Assembly (NCBI GenBank): GCA_021786135.1
Contig: JAJYNV010000173.1
Span: 1-5,329 of the forward strand
Reading direction: 5' to 3'
DNA: 5,329 nucleotides
From: Bacillota bacterium
GTDB lineage: Bacteria > Bacillota > Sulfobacillia > JAJZYS01 > JAJYTV01
Position 1 is the stretch's first letter. Every line of letters begins with the position of its first letter. Shown in pieces: positions 5,256 through 5,329 of this stretch. The position numbers and the translations under genes are program-made. The notes below the pieces were generated by a model that was not told the origin of the DNA, made no database searches, and was given only the letters and a program-made list of their open reading frames with translations.

Positions 5256-5329
5256 ATGGAGAGCACGGGCGCGCCGTTCAGTTACGCGCAGGTCCGGCCG
5301 TATGCCGTCGCGGAGTCGCTAGACGACCT
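5256..5329 (+). CDS. Start of an unidentified gene leaving the window
   Basis: ATG at 5256 opens a frame that remains open to the window end (24 full codons), beginning MESTGAPFSYAQVRPYAVAE. The phrase 'RPYAVAESLDDL' resembles the N-terminus of small actinomycete hypothetical proteins found near toxin-antitoxin-like genes, but I recognise it only by feel and assign no function. There is no Shine-Dalgarno sequence. ACACTGG precedes the ATG at exactly the same distance as in the antitoxin remnant at 4976, hinting at leaderless expression, though no -35 is visible. It is partial at the 3' side. Confidence 0.45.
   Translation, partial: MESTGAPFSYAQVRPYAVAESLDD

Noticed and set aside
5027..5266. 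Minus-strand 79-codon frame across the tRNA fragment
   Set aside because: Cys/Ser/Arg-rich translation of non-coding junction and tRNA sequence; no homology pattern.
1..5329. CRISPR array, transposase or IS element
   Set aside because: I found no regularly spaced repeats with unique spacers, no transposase motifs and no terminal inverted repeats.

Overview
This window is high-GC DNA of actinomycete character, most like Streptomyces or a close relative. The evidence is GC-rich third codon positions in the long genes, a GAGGA-type ribosome binding site before a GTG codon, TANNNT-type -10 boxes, and a MocR-type aminotransferase remnant and ribbon-helix-helix antitoxin remnant of the kinds common in that group. 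The genus is an inference from style and not from a marker gene.

Left and centre (about 244-3609, minus strand): one large gene dominates. It encodes about 1,100 residues: a long right-handed parallel beta-helix (about 500 residues), a short Ser/Ala/Pro-rich linker, then two tandem CbxX/CfqX-type AAA+ ATPase modules, each with Walker A, Walker B and an arginine finger. The first module lacks the aromatic pore-loop residue that the second keeps. A weak hairpin follows its stop. To its left, on the plus strand, is a doubtful small open frame with a CxxC-x8-CxxC zinc-knuckle pattern.

Divergent neighbour (3730-4193, plus strand): a 126-residue soluble protein with a good RBS and a plausible promoter, possibly a PH/GRAM-like beta fold. 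It shares a 224-base intergenic region with the AAA+ gene. Two stacked hairpins follow its stop.

Right side (4233-5329): a decayed mosaic. First comes a MocR/GntR-family PLP-dependent aminotransferase remnant missing both its DNA-binding N-terminus and its C-terminal third. Next is an intact-looking operator/promoter with a perfect 7-bp inverted repeat, apparently driving a leaderless transcript. It feeds the first 17 codons of a ribbon-helix-helix antitoxin, which then runs into unrelated sequence containing the antisense of a tRNA 3' half (CAT anticodon). The tRNA 3' half without its 5' half looks like an attachment-site scar of an integrative element. A new plus-strand reading frame starts at 5256 and leaves the window.

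The beta-helix/tandem-AAA+ protein is the best candidate for an uncharacterised machine: the beta-helix would be the recognition or scaffold part and the AAA+ pair the motor. Its substrate cannot be read from the sequence. The adjacent junk-like junction suggests the locus lies beside an integration hotspot.
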